A DNA stretch of 54,434 bases from CAZFIM01 sp964519615 (GTDB lineage Bacteria > Chloroflexota > Dehalococcoidia > GIF9 > UBA5629): the NCBI GenBank assembly GCA_964519615.1, contig CAZFIM010000009.1:1-54434 (forward strand), given 5' to 3'. The position numbers and the translations under genes are program-made. Shown in pieces: positions 15,747 to 23,534 of this stretch; the stretch's first letter is position 1, and every line of letters starts with the position of its first letter. The notes below the pieces were generated by a model that made no database searches, was not told where the DNA came from, and saw nothing but the letters and a program-made list of their open reading frames with translations.

Positions 15747-17456
15747 TTATTGGAGTATAAGGTTTAACAAAGTCCCGAAAACGAGAGCAGTAACCAGCAT
15801 AATACCTGTTGCCTTAAGCATATCAACAACACCCAATTCCCGCGCCAGTACGACAAACGTAGCTATGCACGGGAAGGACATCGCCAATACTGTGCTGCTG
15901 ATAACAAGTTGCGCAGGCGTTAAAGAAAGCGGAGCGAGCATACCCATTGCCACATCTTTTCGTAAAAAGCCAAGCACTATAGCGATAACAGTCTCCTTGG
16001 GCAATCCCATCAAACCGCTGATTACAGGCGCAGTAAGGGAAGCGATGAAATCGAATGCCCCAAAAGAATAAAGAATATTAATGACCAGTACCGCACCAAG
16101 AACTATGGGTAACGCTTCTTTTAGAAATCCTTTTATTCGCAACCACAGTTTACCGAACACTATACTCCAGGGTGGGATTCTATAAGGAGGTATCTCTATT
16201 ACTAATTCAGGACTGAAACCCTTGACAGTTAGATTGAGGATTAATCCAATAATAAGCCATGCGATAAAAAGTGTACCGTATACCATTACTACATACTGAA
16301 TTCCATGTTCACCAACCAGCCCGATAACCATTGCCTGTAATGCAGCACAGGGAATAGCAATGCAAATAAGAGTTGCAGCTATAAACCTCTCCCTCTTGCT
16401 TTCAAGAATGCGTGTTGCCATAATTGCAGGCACATTACATCCCAACCCGAGAATTGTGGGAATAATGGCGTATCCATGCAAACCCAATCGATGCAATAGA
16501 GTATCCATCAGCACGGCCAAACGGGGCAAATAGCCGATATCTTCCAGTAAACCCAGAATAAAATAGAATGCAATTATATAAGGAAGCACAGCAGCAAGCG
16601 GTATATACAATCCGGTACTGAGCAAACCGAACGATTGAAAATAATCGATTTGTCCCTCTATTAAGCTGCCGATAAGAATATTATGAATGAATGTGTCCGG
16701 TCCCAGTATTATACTGAGTCTCTCAAGTACCGGCGTCCATGCCCAATCGAACAGTGGACCAGCTACATAATTGATTATACCCTCGCCGATAAAGCGTATC
16801 AGCCAGAAAGCAGCCAGCAGAATAACAACCGCCACAACAAAACCGCCTACGGGATGATTACTGATATCCTCCAGAATATCTATAAAGGTATGATGCCGGT
16901 GGGTTAAAGTTTGTGTCCGGTTTATTATCTCTCCTATTCGTTTCCACCTCTCATCGCTGTCAAGAGTTTTGACTTCCGGTATTGCCGCCTCGGACAAACG
17001 ATCCACCAGTTGGCGAATCCCCTCGCTTGTTACTCCTACCGTCGGTACAACAGGAACACCGAGCATTGCCTCCAATTGTTCTAAATCTATGCTGACACCT
17101 CTATGACGCATATCATCCACCATATTAAGAGCAACGATCATGGGTTTCTTTTTCTCCATAAGTTGAAGCGTCAAATTGAGGTTACGGTCGAGATTAGTGG
17201 CATCAATGACATTTATAATGACATCGCCGCTTGAAAGCATGGAAACAGCCACTTCATCGGCACTGCTGGATGGTTCCAGAGAATATATGCCCGGTACGTC
17301 AATAATCTCGTCCTGCGCCTGTGAACGCTTAAGAAAACCCTTTGTATATTCTACTGTTGTACCGGGGTAATTTGATGTAATGATTCTGGTTCCCGTGAGA
17401 CGGGAAAATATTGCACTTTTCCCGACGTTCGGGTTTCCTACGAGGAGGACCTTCAC
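15747..17456 (-). CDS. feoB: Ferrous iron transporter FeoB
   Basis: Inner-membrane Fe2+ transporter with a cytoplasmic G domain. G-motifs: GNPNVGKS (G1, residues 7-14), a Thr in NYPGTTVE (G2), DVPG (G3) and NMVD (G4). After the helical insertion come the membrane Gate domains with GLGCNVPAIMATRIL and, near the end, GFLRKDVAMGMLAPLS. At 569 residues it is clearly shorter than the ~770 of E. coli FeoB, mainly through a short C-terminus, but both Gate regions are recognisable. It starts at GTG 17456, sharing a base with the feoA stop, with GGGAGGA 8 nt upstream. It is the third gene of the fur-feoA-feoB operon and is likely controlled by iron. Confidence 0.93.
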   Translation of the reverse strand: MKVLLVGNPNVGKSAIFSRLTGTRIITSNYPGTTVEYTKGFLKRSQAQDEIIDVPGIYSLEPSSSADEVAVSMLSSGDVIINVIDATNLDRNLNLTLQLMEKKKPMIVALNMVDDMRHRGVSIDLEQLEAMLGVPVVPTVGVTSEGIRQLVDRLSEAAIPEVKTLDSDERWKRIGEIINRTQTLTHRHHTFIDILEDISNHPVGGFVVAVVILLAAFWLIRFIGEGIINYVAGPLFDWAWTPVLERLSIILGPDTFIHNILIGSLIEGQIDYFQSFGLLSTGLYIPLAAVLPYIIAFYFILGLLEDIGYLPRLAVLMDTLLHRLGLHGYAIIPTILGLGCNVPAIMATRILESKRERFIAATLICIAIPCAALQAMVIGLVGEHGIQYVVMVYGTLFIAWLIIGLILNLTVKGFSPELVIEIPPYRIPPWSIVFGKLWLRIKGFLKEALPIVLGAVLVINILYSFGAFDFIASLTAPVISGLMGLPKETVIAIVLGFLRKDVAMGMLAPLSLTPAQLVISSTVLAMSFPCIATFVVLARELGVVDMLKATGIMLVTALVFGTLLNLILQ

Positions 17457-17740
17457 TAAATAGTCCTCCCACCTTTCCCGTTAACATGAATAATTATTTT
17501 ATTTGCCATTCCATGGCCAAGTGCAATCTGCGTACTTCCCGCCCTTAATGTAACAGGCCCTCTGAGAAAATACGAGCTTATCTTCGTAACCTGAGAACCG
17601 GGCCGGATGCCCAGCGCTTCCAGCCTTCGCCTCAACCCATGACCTCCCGCGATGTCAAGCACTTCTCCCGACATACCCGTAGTCATTTGATTTAGATTCA
17701 TAATATTATCATTGTTCATGTTGATATTTACTGACCTCAT
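17456..17740 (-). CDS. feoA: FeoA family protein
   Basis: A small SH3-like partner of FeoB, 94 residues at most. Core: SGEVLDIAGGHGLRRRLEALGIRPGSQV, then GPVTLRAGSTQIALGHGMANKIII (quoted here as two separate family motifs). The first ~20 residues are unlike the family, and later Met codons (residues 8, 14 and 19) could be the real start, since none has a good ribosome site. It lies 26 nt after fur and is coupled to feoB by a 1-nt stop/start overlap. Confidence 0.88.
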   Translation of the reverse strand: MRSVNINMNNDNIMNLNQMTTGMSGEVLDIAGGHGLRRRLEALGIRPGSQVTKISSYFLRGPVTLRAGSTQIALGHGMANKIIIHVNGKGGRTI

Positions 17741-17766
17741 ACTGCAATATACACGTATAGCACAAC

Positions 17767-18210
17767 TTACATATTAGCTTTTCGACACAGTGAACATATA
17801 CCTTTCATATGCACTTCAACATCGTTAATAGAGAAATCGTATTGTTTGCTTATTTTTTTTCTGAAAGTATCACTGACAGGACATTCAATCTCAATAATCC
17901 TGCCGCATTGAATACATTGTAAATGCTGATGGTCAACAGGTTCCTTCACCTCATAAATATGATGCTCTTCTACAAAATGATGCTCTGTTATCAGGCCCAT
18001 CTTCTTAAAAAGTTGCAGATTTCTATAGATAGTCGATAAGCTTATACGCGGGTGTTTTTGTTGGGCACGCCTATGCAATTCTCCTGCATCAACATGACCG
18101 CCGCTTTGCTTAATAAGCTCCAATAAAGTAAGGCGTTGTGAAGTTACTCTCTGAGTAGGCACATCGAGTAATTCCTTCACTGGAGCATCTATCCTGTTTG
18201 ACACAGTCAT
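17767..18210 (-). CDS. fur: Fur family metal-responsive repressor
   Basis: A 147-residue ferric-uptake-regulator family protein. Residues ~15-90 form the winged helix (RVTSQRLTLLELIKQSGGHVD, LSTIYRNLQLFKKMGLI). The C-terminal dimerisation domain has metal-site residues HHFVEEHHIYEV and DHQHLQC and two CxxC pairs, CIQC and CSLC, for structural zinc. It is first in an operon with feoA and feoB, which points to iron rather than zinc or peroxide sensing. Its promoter carries a 7-1-7 palindrome (18281-18295), so autoregulation is likely. Confidence 0.92.
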   Translation of the reverse strand: MTVSNRIDAPVKELLDVPTQRVTSQRLTLLELIKQSGGHVDAGELHRRAQQKHPRISLSTIYRNLQLFKKMGLITEHHFVEEHHIYEVKEPVDHQHLQCIQCGRIIEIECPVSDTFRKKISKQYDFSINDVEVHMKGICSLCRKANM

Positions 18211-18256
18211 AACTAAACTTTCCCTTTAGCCCTCCTTATTTTCTTCTCCGCAAAGA

Positions 18257-18295
18257 AGTATAACACAGGTTCGCCCTTATTGCAAATGATTTGCA
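18257..18295 (-). promoter_or_regulatory. fur-feoAB promoter with Fur-box-like palindrome
   Basis: On the - strand: TTGCAA (18285-18280), 17-nt spacer, TATACT (18262-18257). The perfect 7-1-7 inverted repeat TGCAAATGATTTGCA at 18281-18295 covers the -35. The geometry is that of Fur-family boxes, although the bases differ from the classical GATAAT-rich sequence. Repressor binding here would block polymerase. Confidence 0.65.
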
Positions 18296-18382
18296 TTAGC
18301 ATAACTAAACCAACTTAGAAATACATTCATTCTGCTGTTATCATAGTGTACACAAATCAAAGCTTTTATGAGCTTAAAATGA

Positions 18383-18419
18383 GGCGCGGTAACTTGACAT
18401 TCCATTCTGTTACCGCGCC
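18383..18419 (-). terminator. Hairpin after the 3-hydroxyacyl-CoA dehydrogenase gene
   Basis: A perfect 11-bp GC-rich stem GGCGCGGTAAC (18383-18393 with 18409-18419) with a 15-nt loop, 54 nt downstream of the dehydrogenase stop on the - strand and upstream of the fur promoter. The following - strand sequence is only mildly T-rich (TCATTTTAAG), so it may be a weak terminator or a boundary element. Confidence 0.5.
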
Positions 18420-18473
18420 CGAATATAGTATAGTTCAACCTGATCTATTACATTAAAGATAACATCACTGCAA

Positions 18474-19325
18474 CTATTTGTAATTATAAAAACCTTTGCC
18501 TGATTTACGACCAAACTGCTTAGCAGCAACCTTCTTTTTAAGCATGATTGGAGGGGCGAATCGCTGTTCCTTCATATCTTCATACATAGCATCACAAATG
18601 AAATAGCAGGTATCGAGCCCGATCAGGTCCGCAAGTTGGAACGGCCCCATAGGATGGTTCAAGCCCAATTTTACAGCCTTATCGATATCTTCCATAGTTG
18701 CACTGCCAGATTCGAGCAGCTTAACTGCTTCCAGTAAGAGCGGAATGAGCAGCCGGTTTACAATAAAACCGGGAGTATCTGAAGCAATAACAACGGATTT
18801 TCCGATAGCTTCTCCGAAAGACCTGCAAGCATCCATCGTTTCATCACTTGTTTCGATAGTTTTAACCATCTCCAGTAGTTTCATCATCGGCACCGGATTG
18901 AAAAAGTGCATACCGAGTACTTTCTCCGGCCTGCTCGTTTGAGCAGCAATGTCTATTACTGAAAGACACGAGGTGTTGGTGGAAAGAATTGCTTCCTGTT
19001 TGCAAATTTTGTCCAGTTGAACAAATATCTTCTTCTTCAGTTCTATGTTTTCAATAGCAGCTTCAATTACAATATCACAGTCTTTAAAATCGTTCATATC
19101 TGTAGTACCTGTGATTAACGCCAGAGTTTTGTCTTTATCTCCCTCAGATATCTGTCCTCTTCCTGCAGCTTTAGTCAGAGAGGTAGTAAGAGCCTCCATT
19201 CCTTTATCCAGCAACTCCTGATTTATTTCTGATACCACAACCGAAAAACCGGCCCTGGCACATACCTCCACAATACCTCTCCCCATTAACCCGCAACCAA
19301 TTACTCCGACTTTCTTAATTTCCAT
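18474..19325 (-). CDS. 3-hydroxyacyl-CoA (3-hydroxybutyryl-CoA) dehydrogenase
   Basis: Oxidises 3-hydroxyacyl-CoA to 3-ketoacyl-CoA with NAD(P). Length 283 matches the stand-alone Hbd type. NAD site: VGVIGCGLMGRGIVE; second signature VIEAAIENIELKK; catalytic region NTSCLSV, GMHFFNPVPMMKL (His-Glu dyad with the downstream Glu) and DTPGFIVNRLL; C-terminal domain HPMGPFQLADLIGLD. It ends GKGFYNY. It lies 41 nt after the crotonase gene, forming a two-gene short-chain acyl-CoA module (crotonyl-CoA to acetoacetyl-CoA level). There is no thiolase or acyl-CoA dehydrogenase in the window. The SD AAGGAGGG precedes ATG 19325. Confidence 0.93.
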   Translation of the reverse strand: MEIKKVGVIGCGLMGRGIVEVCARAGFSVVVSEINQELLDKGMEALTTSLTKAAGRGQISEGDKDKTLALITGTTDMNDFKDCDIVIEAAIENIELKKKIFVQLDKICKQEAILSTNTSCLSVIDIAAQTSRPEKVLGMHFFNPVPMMKLLEMVKTIETSDETMDACRSFGEAIGKSVVIASDTPGFIVNRLLIPLLLEAVKLLESGSATMEDIDKAVKLGLNHPMGPFQLADLIGLDTCYFICDAMYEDMKEQRFAPPIMLKKKVAAKQFGRKSGKGFYNYK

Positions 19326-19366
19326 GAGTGTCTTCCCTCCTTATACTATGATTATTTGTTTTCACG

Positions 19367-20137
19367 TTATCGTGCCTTGAAATTGGGTTTTCGTTTTTCC
19401 AGAAATGCCGAGCAACCTTCTTCAAAATCCTCAGTTGTGACGACATAATCAGCCAGCTCCTTTTCCAACTCCAATCCTTCACTAAGCGATCTGCTGGTCC
19501 CCTGAATCATTGCCTGTTTTGCAGCCCGTACCGCCAGTGGACCCGGTTTACACAGCAGGTCAGCCATCTGTTTAGCCGTAGTCATTAGCTCAGAGAGTGG
19601 TACCACTTTATTAACCAGTCCTATACGGTAAGCTTCTTTTGCATCTATGGGTCTACCGGTTAAAAGCATTTCAGCTGCTTTTGCCCCGGGTACCAACCTC
19701 GGCAGCCTCTGTGTACCACCCCACGCAGGGATCAAACCAAGTGTAACTTCCGGCAATCCAAATATTGCATTTTCAGAAGCGATTCTGATATCACATCCCA
19801 GGGCCACCTCACAACCTCCACCTAACGCTATGCCGTTAACGGCTGCAACCATCGGTTTCCAAATATTGAGACCGCGCATGATTATAGGCGGTTCACCCCA
19901 TGGCTGATTCTTGAATTCTTTCAGTACGGGAAGCGTATCCTTAATATCAGCCCCCGCACAAAAAGCCCGTTCACCCGCCCCGGTGATAATGCCCACCCAT
20001 ATTTCATCATCCTTGGTCAAATCTATTAACGCGTCACTGAGTTCCTTAAACATTTCTGGATTAAGAGCATTGTAGGCATTTGGGCGATTAAGCGTAATAG
20101 TTGCAATTTTACCTTCCTTTACATAGTCAACAAACAT
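19367..20137 (-). CDS. Enoyl-CoA hydratase/isomerase (crotonase family)
   Basis: A 256-residue crotonase-fold protein. Oxyanion-hole motifs are AFCAGADIK and NGIALGGGCEVALGCDIRIA, followed by FGLPEVTLGLIPAWGGTQRL with the two Glu positions expected for hydratases. The C-terminal GCSAFLEKRKPNF is typical. Coupled with the 3-hydroxyacyl-CoA dehydrogenase downstream, it probably hydrates crotonyl-CoA. The SD AAGGGGGA is close to ATG 20137. Substrate chain length cannot be told. Confidence 0.92.
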   Translation of the reverse strand: MFVDYVKEGKIATITLNRPNAYNALNPEMFKELSDALIDLTKDDEIWVGIITGAGERAFCAGADIKDTLPVLKEFKNQPWGEPPIIMRGLNIWKPMVAAVNGIALGGGCEVALGCDIRIASENAIFGLPEVTLGLIPAWGGTQRLPRLVPGAKAAEMLLTGRPIDAKEAYRIGLVNKVVPLSELMTTAKQMADLLCKPGPLAVRAAKQAMIQGTSRSLSEGLELEKELADYVVTTEDFEEGCSAFLEKRKPNFKAR

Positions 20138-20214
20138 ATATCCCCCTTTTACATAGATTACGAATCACCATGAAAGGCATTCACAAAGATAATTTTTCTT
20201 ACAATTTAATGTCT

Positions 20215-20250
20215 TTGACTATGAAGCTTGCTTACAGTAAACTTCATAGT
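20215..20250 (+). promoter_or_regulatory. Inverted repeat over a candidate promoter
   Basis: A perfect 9-bp inverted repeat ACTATGAAG (20218-20226) / CTTCATAGT (20242-20250) with a 15-nt spacer. It overlaps TTGACT (20215-20220) and TAAACT (20238-20243), which are 17 nt apart. It lies between the divergent crotonase gene and the 58-residue gene at 20310. It could be an operator of a dimeric repressor. The rest of 20138-20309 shows nothing else. Confidence 0.4.
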
Positions 20251-20309
20251 AGATAGAGAGCATCTATTGCGCCTATGATTATATACCAAACAAGGAGTAA
20301 GACTCCATC

Positions 20310-20486
20310 ATGGCTGGCAAATATAAAACCGGACCGAATTGGTTTGAGACCGCAAAATTTAGAATAAAACGCCTTTTCGGCATAAATGTATTCTTATGTG
20401 ATTCCTGTAAATGGGATTGGCGGGGCGCATGTCACCATCCGGAACATCCCAATGCATGGTGGTGTCCGGATTACCAACAAAAATAA
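20310..20486 (+). CDS. Small Cys/Trp/His-rich protein, 58 residues
   Basis: I do not recognise this gene. The product starts MAGKYKTGPNWFETAKF, has a basic helix-like stretch RIKRLF, then CDSCKW (Cys30, Cys33), GACHHPEHP (Cys41) and NAWWCPDY (Cys52). The four Cys and nearby His suggest one metal site or a small Fe-S or zinc fold. AAGGAGT ends about 11 nt before ATG 20310, and a promoter-like pair overlapped by an inverted repeat lies upstream. The regular Cys spacing and ribosome site make it more likely real than chance. Confidence 0.6.
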   Translation: MAGKYKTGPNWFETAKFRIKRLFGINVFLCDSCKWDWRGACHHPEHPNAWWCPDYQQK

Positions 20487-20533
20487 TATCTGATCTGCGA
20501 TACCCCGTTTATAGAGTACAATATATTCGCTTT

Positions 20534-20806
20534 TCAACAGGTTTTCATTGAATAGCGGATTCCTGCTCCATCATTATAGATAGTGAATACCACATTTTCT
20601 CCCCGCAAAAGCAATGGCTCACTTTCCCGTCTGAGTTTCTTAAAGTTCGCTGTATTGAGAAAACCGGCCAAAAGCTCAATCTTGTCTTCCGAGTCCGGCG
20701 GAGCAGGATTACTGCTCAGATATTGTCGCATGAGTTCATTATATGCACCCTTTGCGGTACTCTCGATACACTTCGTTTTGGTCGGGAAAAGTTCTATTGT
20801 AATCAC
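20534..20806 (-). CDS. Hypothetical protein, 90 residues
   Basis: I do not recognise it. It starts at GTG 20806 with AAAGAGAG upstream. The product (MITIELFPTKTKC...) is predicted soluble and mixed alpha/beta: an acidic middle (PPDSEDKIELLAGFL) and a last third (GENVVFTIYNDGAGIRYSM) that looks like beta strands. No membrane segment or metal motif. The frame on the other strand (20583-20849) is rich in Ser/Leu without structure and is taken as its shadow. It is convergent with the 58-residue gene. Confidence 0.5.
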   Translation of the reverse strand: MITIELFPTKTKCIESTAKGAYNELMRQYLSSNPAPPDSEDKIELLAGFLNTANFKKLRRESEPLLLRGENVVFTIYNDGAGIRYSMKTC

Positions 20807-20854
20807 GACAAACTCTCTTTATACTCAATCTATAACAAGTGACACCTAGAAATT

Positions 20855-20883
20855 TTGACACATATGTATACTGATGCTATGAT
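20855..20883 (+). promoter_or_regulatory. Strong sigma70-type promoter
   Basis: Perfect TTGACA (20855-20860), 17-nt spacer, TATGAT (20878-20883). It drives the CorC-type gene starting at 20936 and probably the genes after it up to the Smr protein. Confidence 0.7.
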
Positions 20884-20935
20884 GATAGTACGTACCCAAC
20901 TAAAAAACAATCAAACAACCCATGTTGGGTAGCTT

Positions 20936-22213
20936 ATGGATAATATAGACAGTACATATTATTTTATATTTGTTCTCTGCGTAATCCTTTCCGCGTTCTT
21001 CTCAAGTGCAGAAACTGCTTTCATTTCAATACCCAAACTCAGAGCTAAGCACTTGGTAAATACTCAGATAAAAGGGGCACTGCTTCTTGAAAAACTACTT
21101 GATGAACCGGGGAAATTTTTATCGGCGATACTACTTGGGAATAATCTGGTCAACATTGGCGCAGCAGCCATCGGCACAATTATAGCCATCGGTATTATCG
21201 GCCCAGCCTGGGGTGCCCTTGCATCTACTATTGGGGTCACAACCATTATCCTTGTTTTTGGAGAGGTTATTCCGAAAACTTTTGCTGCCCATCATGCTGA
21301 AAGAGTAGCTCTCTTATATACGAAGCCTGTACAGTTCATCATCTGGATTCTCTATCCGTTTGTGCTTGTGTTGAACAGGATCGGTATTAGTTTTACCAAA
21401 CTGGTTGCCGAATCGACAGACAGCAATAAAACAGTCAATGAAGATGAGATCAGAACAGCCATTACTTTAGGAGAAGCTGAAGGTGTTTGGGAAGAGGCAG
21501 AGGCTGCCATGCTTCATAAAGCCTTTGAATTTACTGATACTCCTGTACGGGAGGCAATGACTCCCCGTACAGAAATTATATGGGTTGAAATCGGCATATC
21601 TTTTGTGAGATTTCTTGAGATTTACGACCAATATCCGCATTCCCGTTTCCCTGTTTATTCCGGTACAACCGATAATGTTGTAGGAATATTATTTATAAAG
21701 GATGTATTAAAGACTCAGTTGGATAGCCAGTTCTCTAATGAAAACCCTATAGATCCTCTTCTTCGTCCCGCGTATTTCGTTCCAGAGTCAAAACATCTAG
21801 GCGCGCTTCTCACCGAGATGAGAGATAACAACTATAGCATCGCACTGGTAGTAGATGAATTTGGCGGTATTGCGGGTATGGTTACACTGGAGCAGCTTCT
21901 TGAAGAAATTGTAGGCAGCATCGGAGACGAATTAGCTGTCGAGGTTGAGGATATTGTTACTATTGATGCCAATACATATGAAGTTGACGGCGGTCTGAGA
22001 ATAGAAGACGCCAACTCGGAACTCAATTTGAATTTACCGGCCGATGGATATGAGACAATGGCAGGATTTGTACTGGACCATATGGGACGTATTCCTAAAC
22101 AGGGTGAACAATTCCGTTATAAAAATCTTACTCTTGCCATACTTGAAATGCGAGGAATGAAAATCGAACGTATCCTTGTGACAAAGGAAGGGGATGCAGC
22201 GATTACGAGTTAA
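20936..22213 (+). CDS. CNNM/CorC-type membrane protein (DUF21 + CBS pair + CorC_HlyC)
   Basis: A 425-residue integral membrane protein. The first ~190 residues are the DUF21/CNNM transmembrane domain (AFFSSAETAFIS, ILLGNNLVNIGAAAIG, FGEVIPKTFAAHHAE). Two CBS repeats follow (REAMTPRTEIIWV, FPVYSGTTDNVVGILFIKDVL; ALVVDEFGGIAGMVTLEQLLEEIVG), then a C-terminal CorC_HlyC domain (GYETMAGFVLDHMGRIP). Relatives take part in magnesium or cobalt efflux, with nucleotide sensing by the CBS pair. Substrate is unproven. The ribosome site is weak. The 3' end overlaps the DUF2344 gene by 20 nt. Confidence 0.9.
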   Translation: MDNIDSTYYFIFVLCVILSAFFSSAETAFISIPKLRAKHLVNTQIKGALLLEKLLDEPGKFLSAILLGNNLVNIGAAAIGTIIAIGIIGPAWGALASTIGVTTIILVFGEVIPKTFAAHHAERVALLYTKPVQFIIWILYPFVLVLNRIGISFTKLVAESTDSNKTVNEDEIRTAITLGEAEGVWEEAEAAMLHKAFEFTDTPVREAMTPRTEIIWVEIGISFVRFLEIYDQYPHSRFPVYSGTTDNVVGILFIKDVLKTQLDSQFSNENPIDPLLRPAYFVPESKHLGALLTEMRDNNYSIALVVDEFGGIAGMVTLEQLLEEIVGSIGDELAVEVEDIVTIDANTYEVDGGLRIEDANSELNLNLPADGYETMAGFVLDHMGRIPKQGEQFRYKNLTLAILEMRGMKIERILVTKEGDAAITS

Positions 22214-22835
22214 ATTTTCGCGTGGTGAGGAATTAAAATATCTTTCCCATCTCGATCTCACAAGGCTATGGGAACGCGCCTGTCGGCGTGCCGGTATTGT
22301 ACTGGCTTACACTGAAGGTTTCACCCCACATCCCCGCTTCTCCATGGCTTCACCACTTTCCGTGGGTATTACCAGTGAAGCGGAATTGATGGACCTCTTC
22401 CTGATCAATTGGATCGCTCCTCATATATTTATAAACCAGATGACCAGAGAATTGCCCTGCGGAATACAAATCAGCGCAGCGCAATCCATCAGTACCGATT
22501 TACCATCACTACAAGCGCGTATAAAATCTGCTGAATACGAGGTTACAGTCAGGACAGAGAAAACGGAAAAGGAAATAAAAGGCTCTATCGAAAATCTGCT
22601 CTCACTTAAAGAATTTCCCTGGCATCATTACAGAGATACGGGAATTCGCCGATATGACATACGTGCTCTGATTGAAGATTTATGGATAGTCGACTATCGC
22701 AATTCCACATGTATAGCTGGTATGCGTTTACGCTGCGATAGTCGTGGTACAGGCCGTCCCGAGCAGGTTTGCAAAGCCCTGGGATTTTCACGCTATCCTG
22801 AACGTATTCACAGAATGAAATTGCTGCTGCAATAG
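22194..22835 (+). CDS. TIGR03936/DUF2344 family protein
   Basis: A 213-residue protein with the family start RLRVKFSRGEELKYLSHLDL, then RAGIVLAYTEGFTPHPRFSMASPLSVGITSEAE (read as FTPHPR and LSVGITSEAE). In other bacteria the domain is often fused to, or encoded next to, a radical SAM protein; here there is no such partner beside it. Function unknown. It starts at ATG 22194 inside the end of the CorC-type gene (20-nt overlap), so the two are translationally linked. Confidence 0.85.
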   Translation: MQRLRVKFSRGEELKYLSHLDLTRLWERACRRAGIVLAYTEGFTPHPRFSMASPLSVGITSEAELMDLFLINWIAPHIFINQMTRELPCGIQISAAQSISTDLPSLQARIKSAEYEVTVRTEKTEKEIKGSIENLLSLKEFPWHHYRDTGIRRYDIRALIEDLWIVDYRNSTCIAGMRLRCDSRGTGRPEQVCKALGFSRYPERIHRMKLLLQ

Positions 22836-22874
22836 CAGGATGAATTAAAATCTTCAGCAGAAACACCATAAGGC

Positions 22875-23519
22875 TTGCGACAACGAGTAAGGAGGGATGT
22901 CATTAAACTACTGCTGATTAGACACGGCCAAACAGAATGGAATAAAGAGAGGCGCATACAGGGCGGACGTAGTGATACAACGCTCAGCCCTGCAGGAAAG
23001 CAACAGGCGGATGAGATCGGACAGGCGTTAAGCAATACCGAAATTTCAGCAATCTACTCCAGTCCTCTCATTCGTGCAATTAATACCGCAAAAGCCATAG
23101 CTTTATATCATCATATCGATATCAAAATTGAACCCGATTTGCGCGAGCTTGAAGTGGGTGAAATGGAAGGCAAAGCAATAAGCAGCCTCGTCACCGATTT
23201 CAGCCATTATTTATTACAGTGGAACGCAGGTCTCGGAACTGAAAAACTTCCGGGAGGCGAAAGTCTGTCAGATCTAAGGGAACGCGCATGGAATATTATC
23301 ACACGTATCTCAGCTAAACATCGGGAAGAGACAGTGGTAGTAGTGAGTCATTATTTTGTTATACTAACAATTATCTGCGCTGCCCTGAACATTCCGCTCC
23401 CCACTTTAAGAAAAATGAGAGCACAGCCAGCGAGCATCAGCATCATCACTATAAACAACAATCTTAACCGCCTTGATGCTTTTGGCATATCCTCTCATTT
23501 AAGCGGTAATCCAGTTTAA
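22875..23519 (+). CDS. Histidine phosphatase (phosphoglycerate mutase family)
   Basis: A phosphohistidine phosphatase/mutase fold protein. LLIRHGQTEWN carries the catalytic His; YSSPLIRAINTAKAI, ELEVGEMEG (acid) and VVVSHYF (second His) complete the pocket. The substrate could be a phosphosugar, alpha-ribazole phosphate or similar. The start is unusual: the family begins MKLLLIRHG, and here the matching codon is ATT at 22902, with an ideal AAGGAGG at 22889-22895 six nt before it. The only ordinary start, TTG 22875, adds nine basic residues and lies before that ribosome site. I give the longer frame as the safe limit. Confidence 0.88.
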   Translation: MRQRVRRDVIKLLLIRHGQTEWNKERRIQGGRSDTTLSPAGKQQADEIGQALSNTEISAIYSSPLIRAINTAKAIALYHHIDIKIEPDLRELEVGEMEGKAISSLVTDFSHYLLQWNAGLGTEKLPGGESLSDLRERAWNIITRISAKHREETVVVVSHYFVILTIICAALNIPLPTLRKMRAQPASISIITINNNLNRLDAFGISSHLSGNPV

Positions 23520-23534
23520 AGAAAGAGAAAACAT

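Noticed and set aside
18383..18419. GGTAAC/GTTACC arms as a regulator box
   Set aside because: They are part of an 11-bp GC-rich hairpin better explained as a transcript end.
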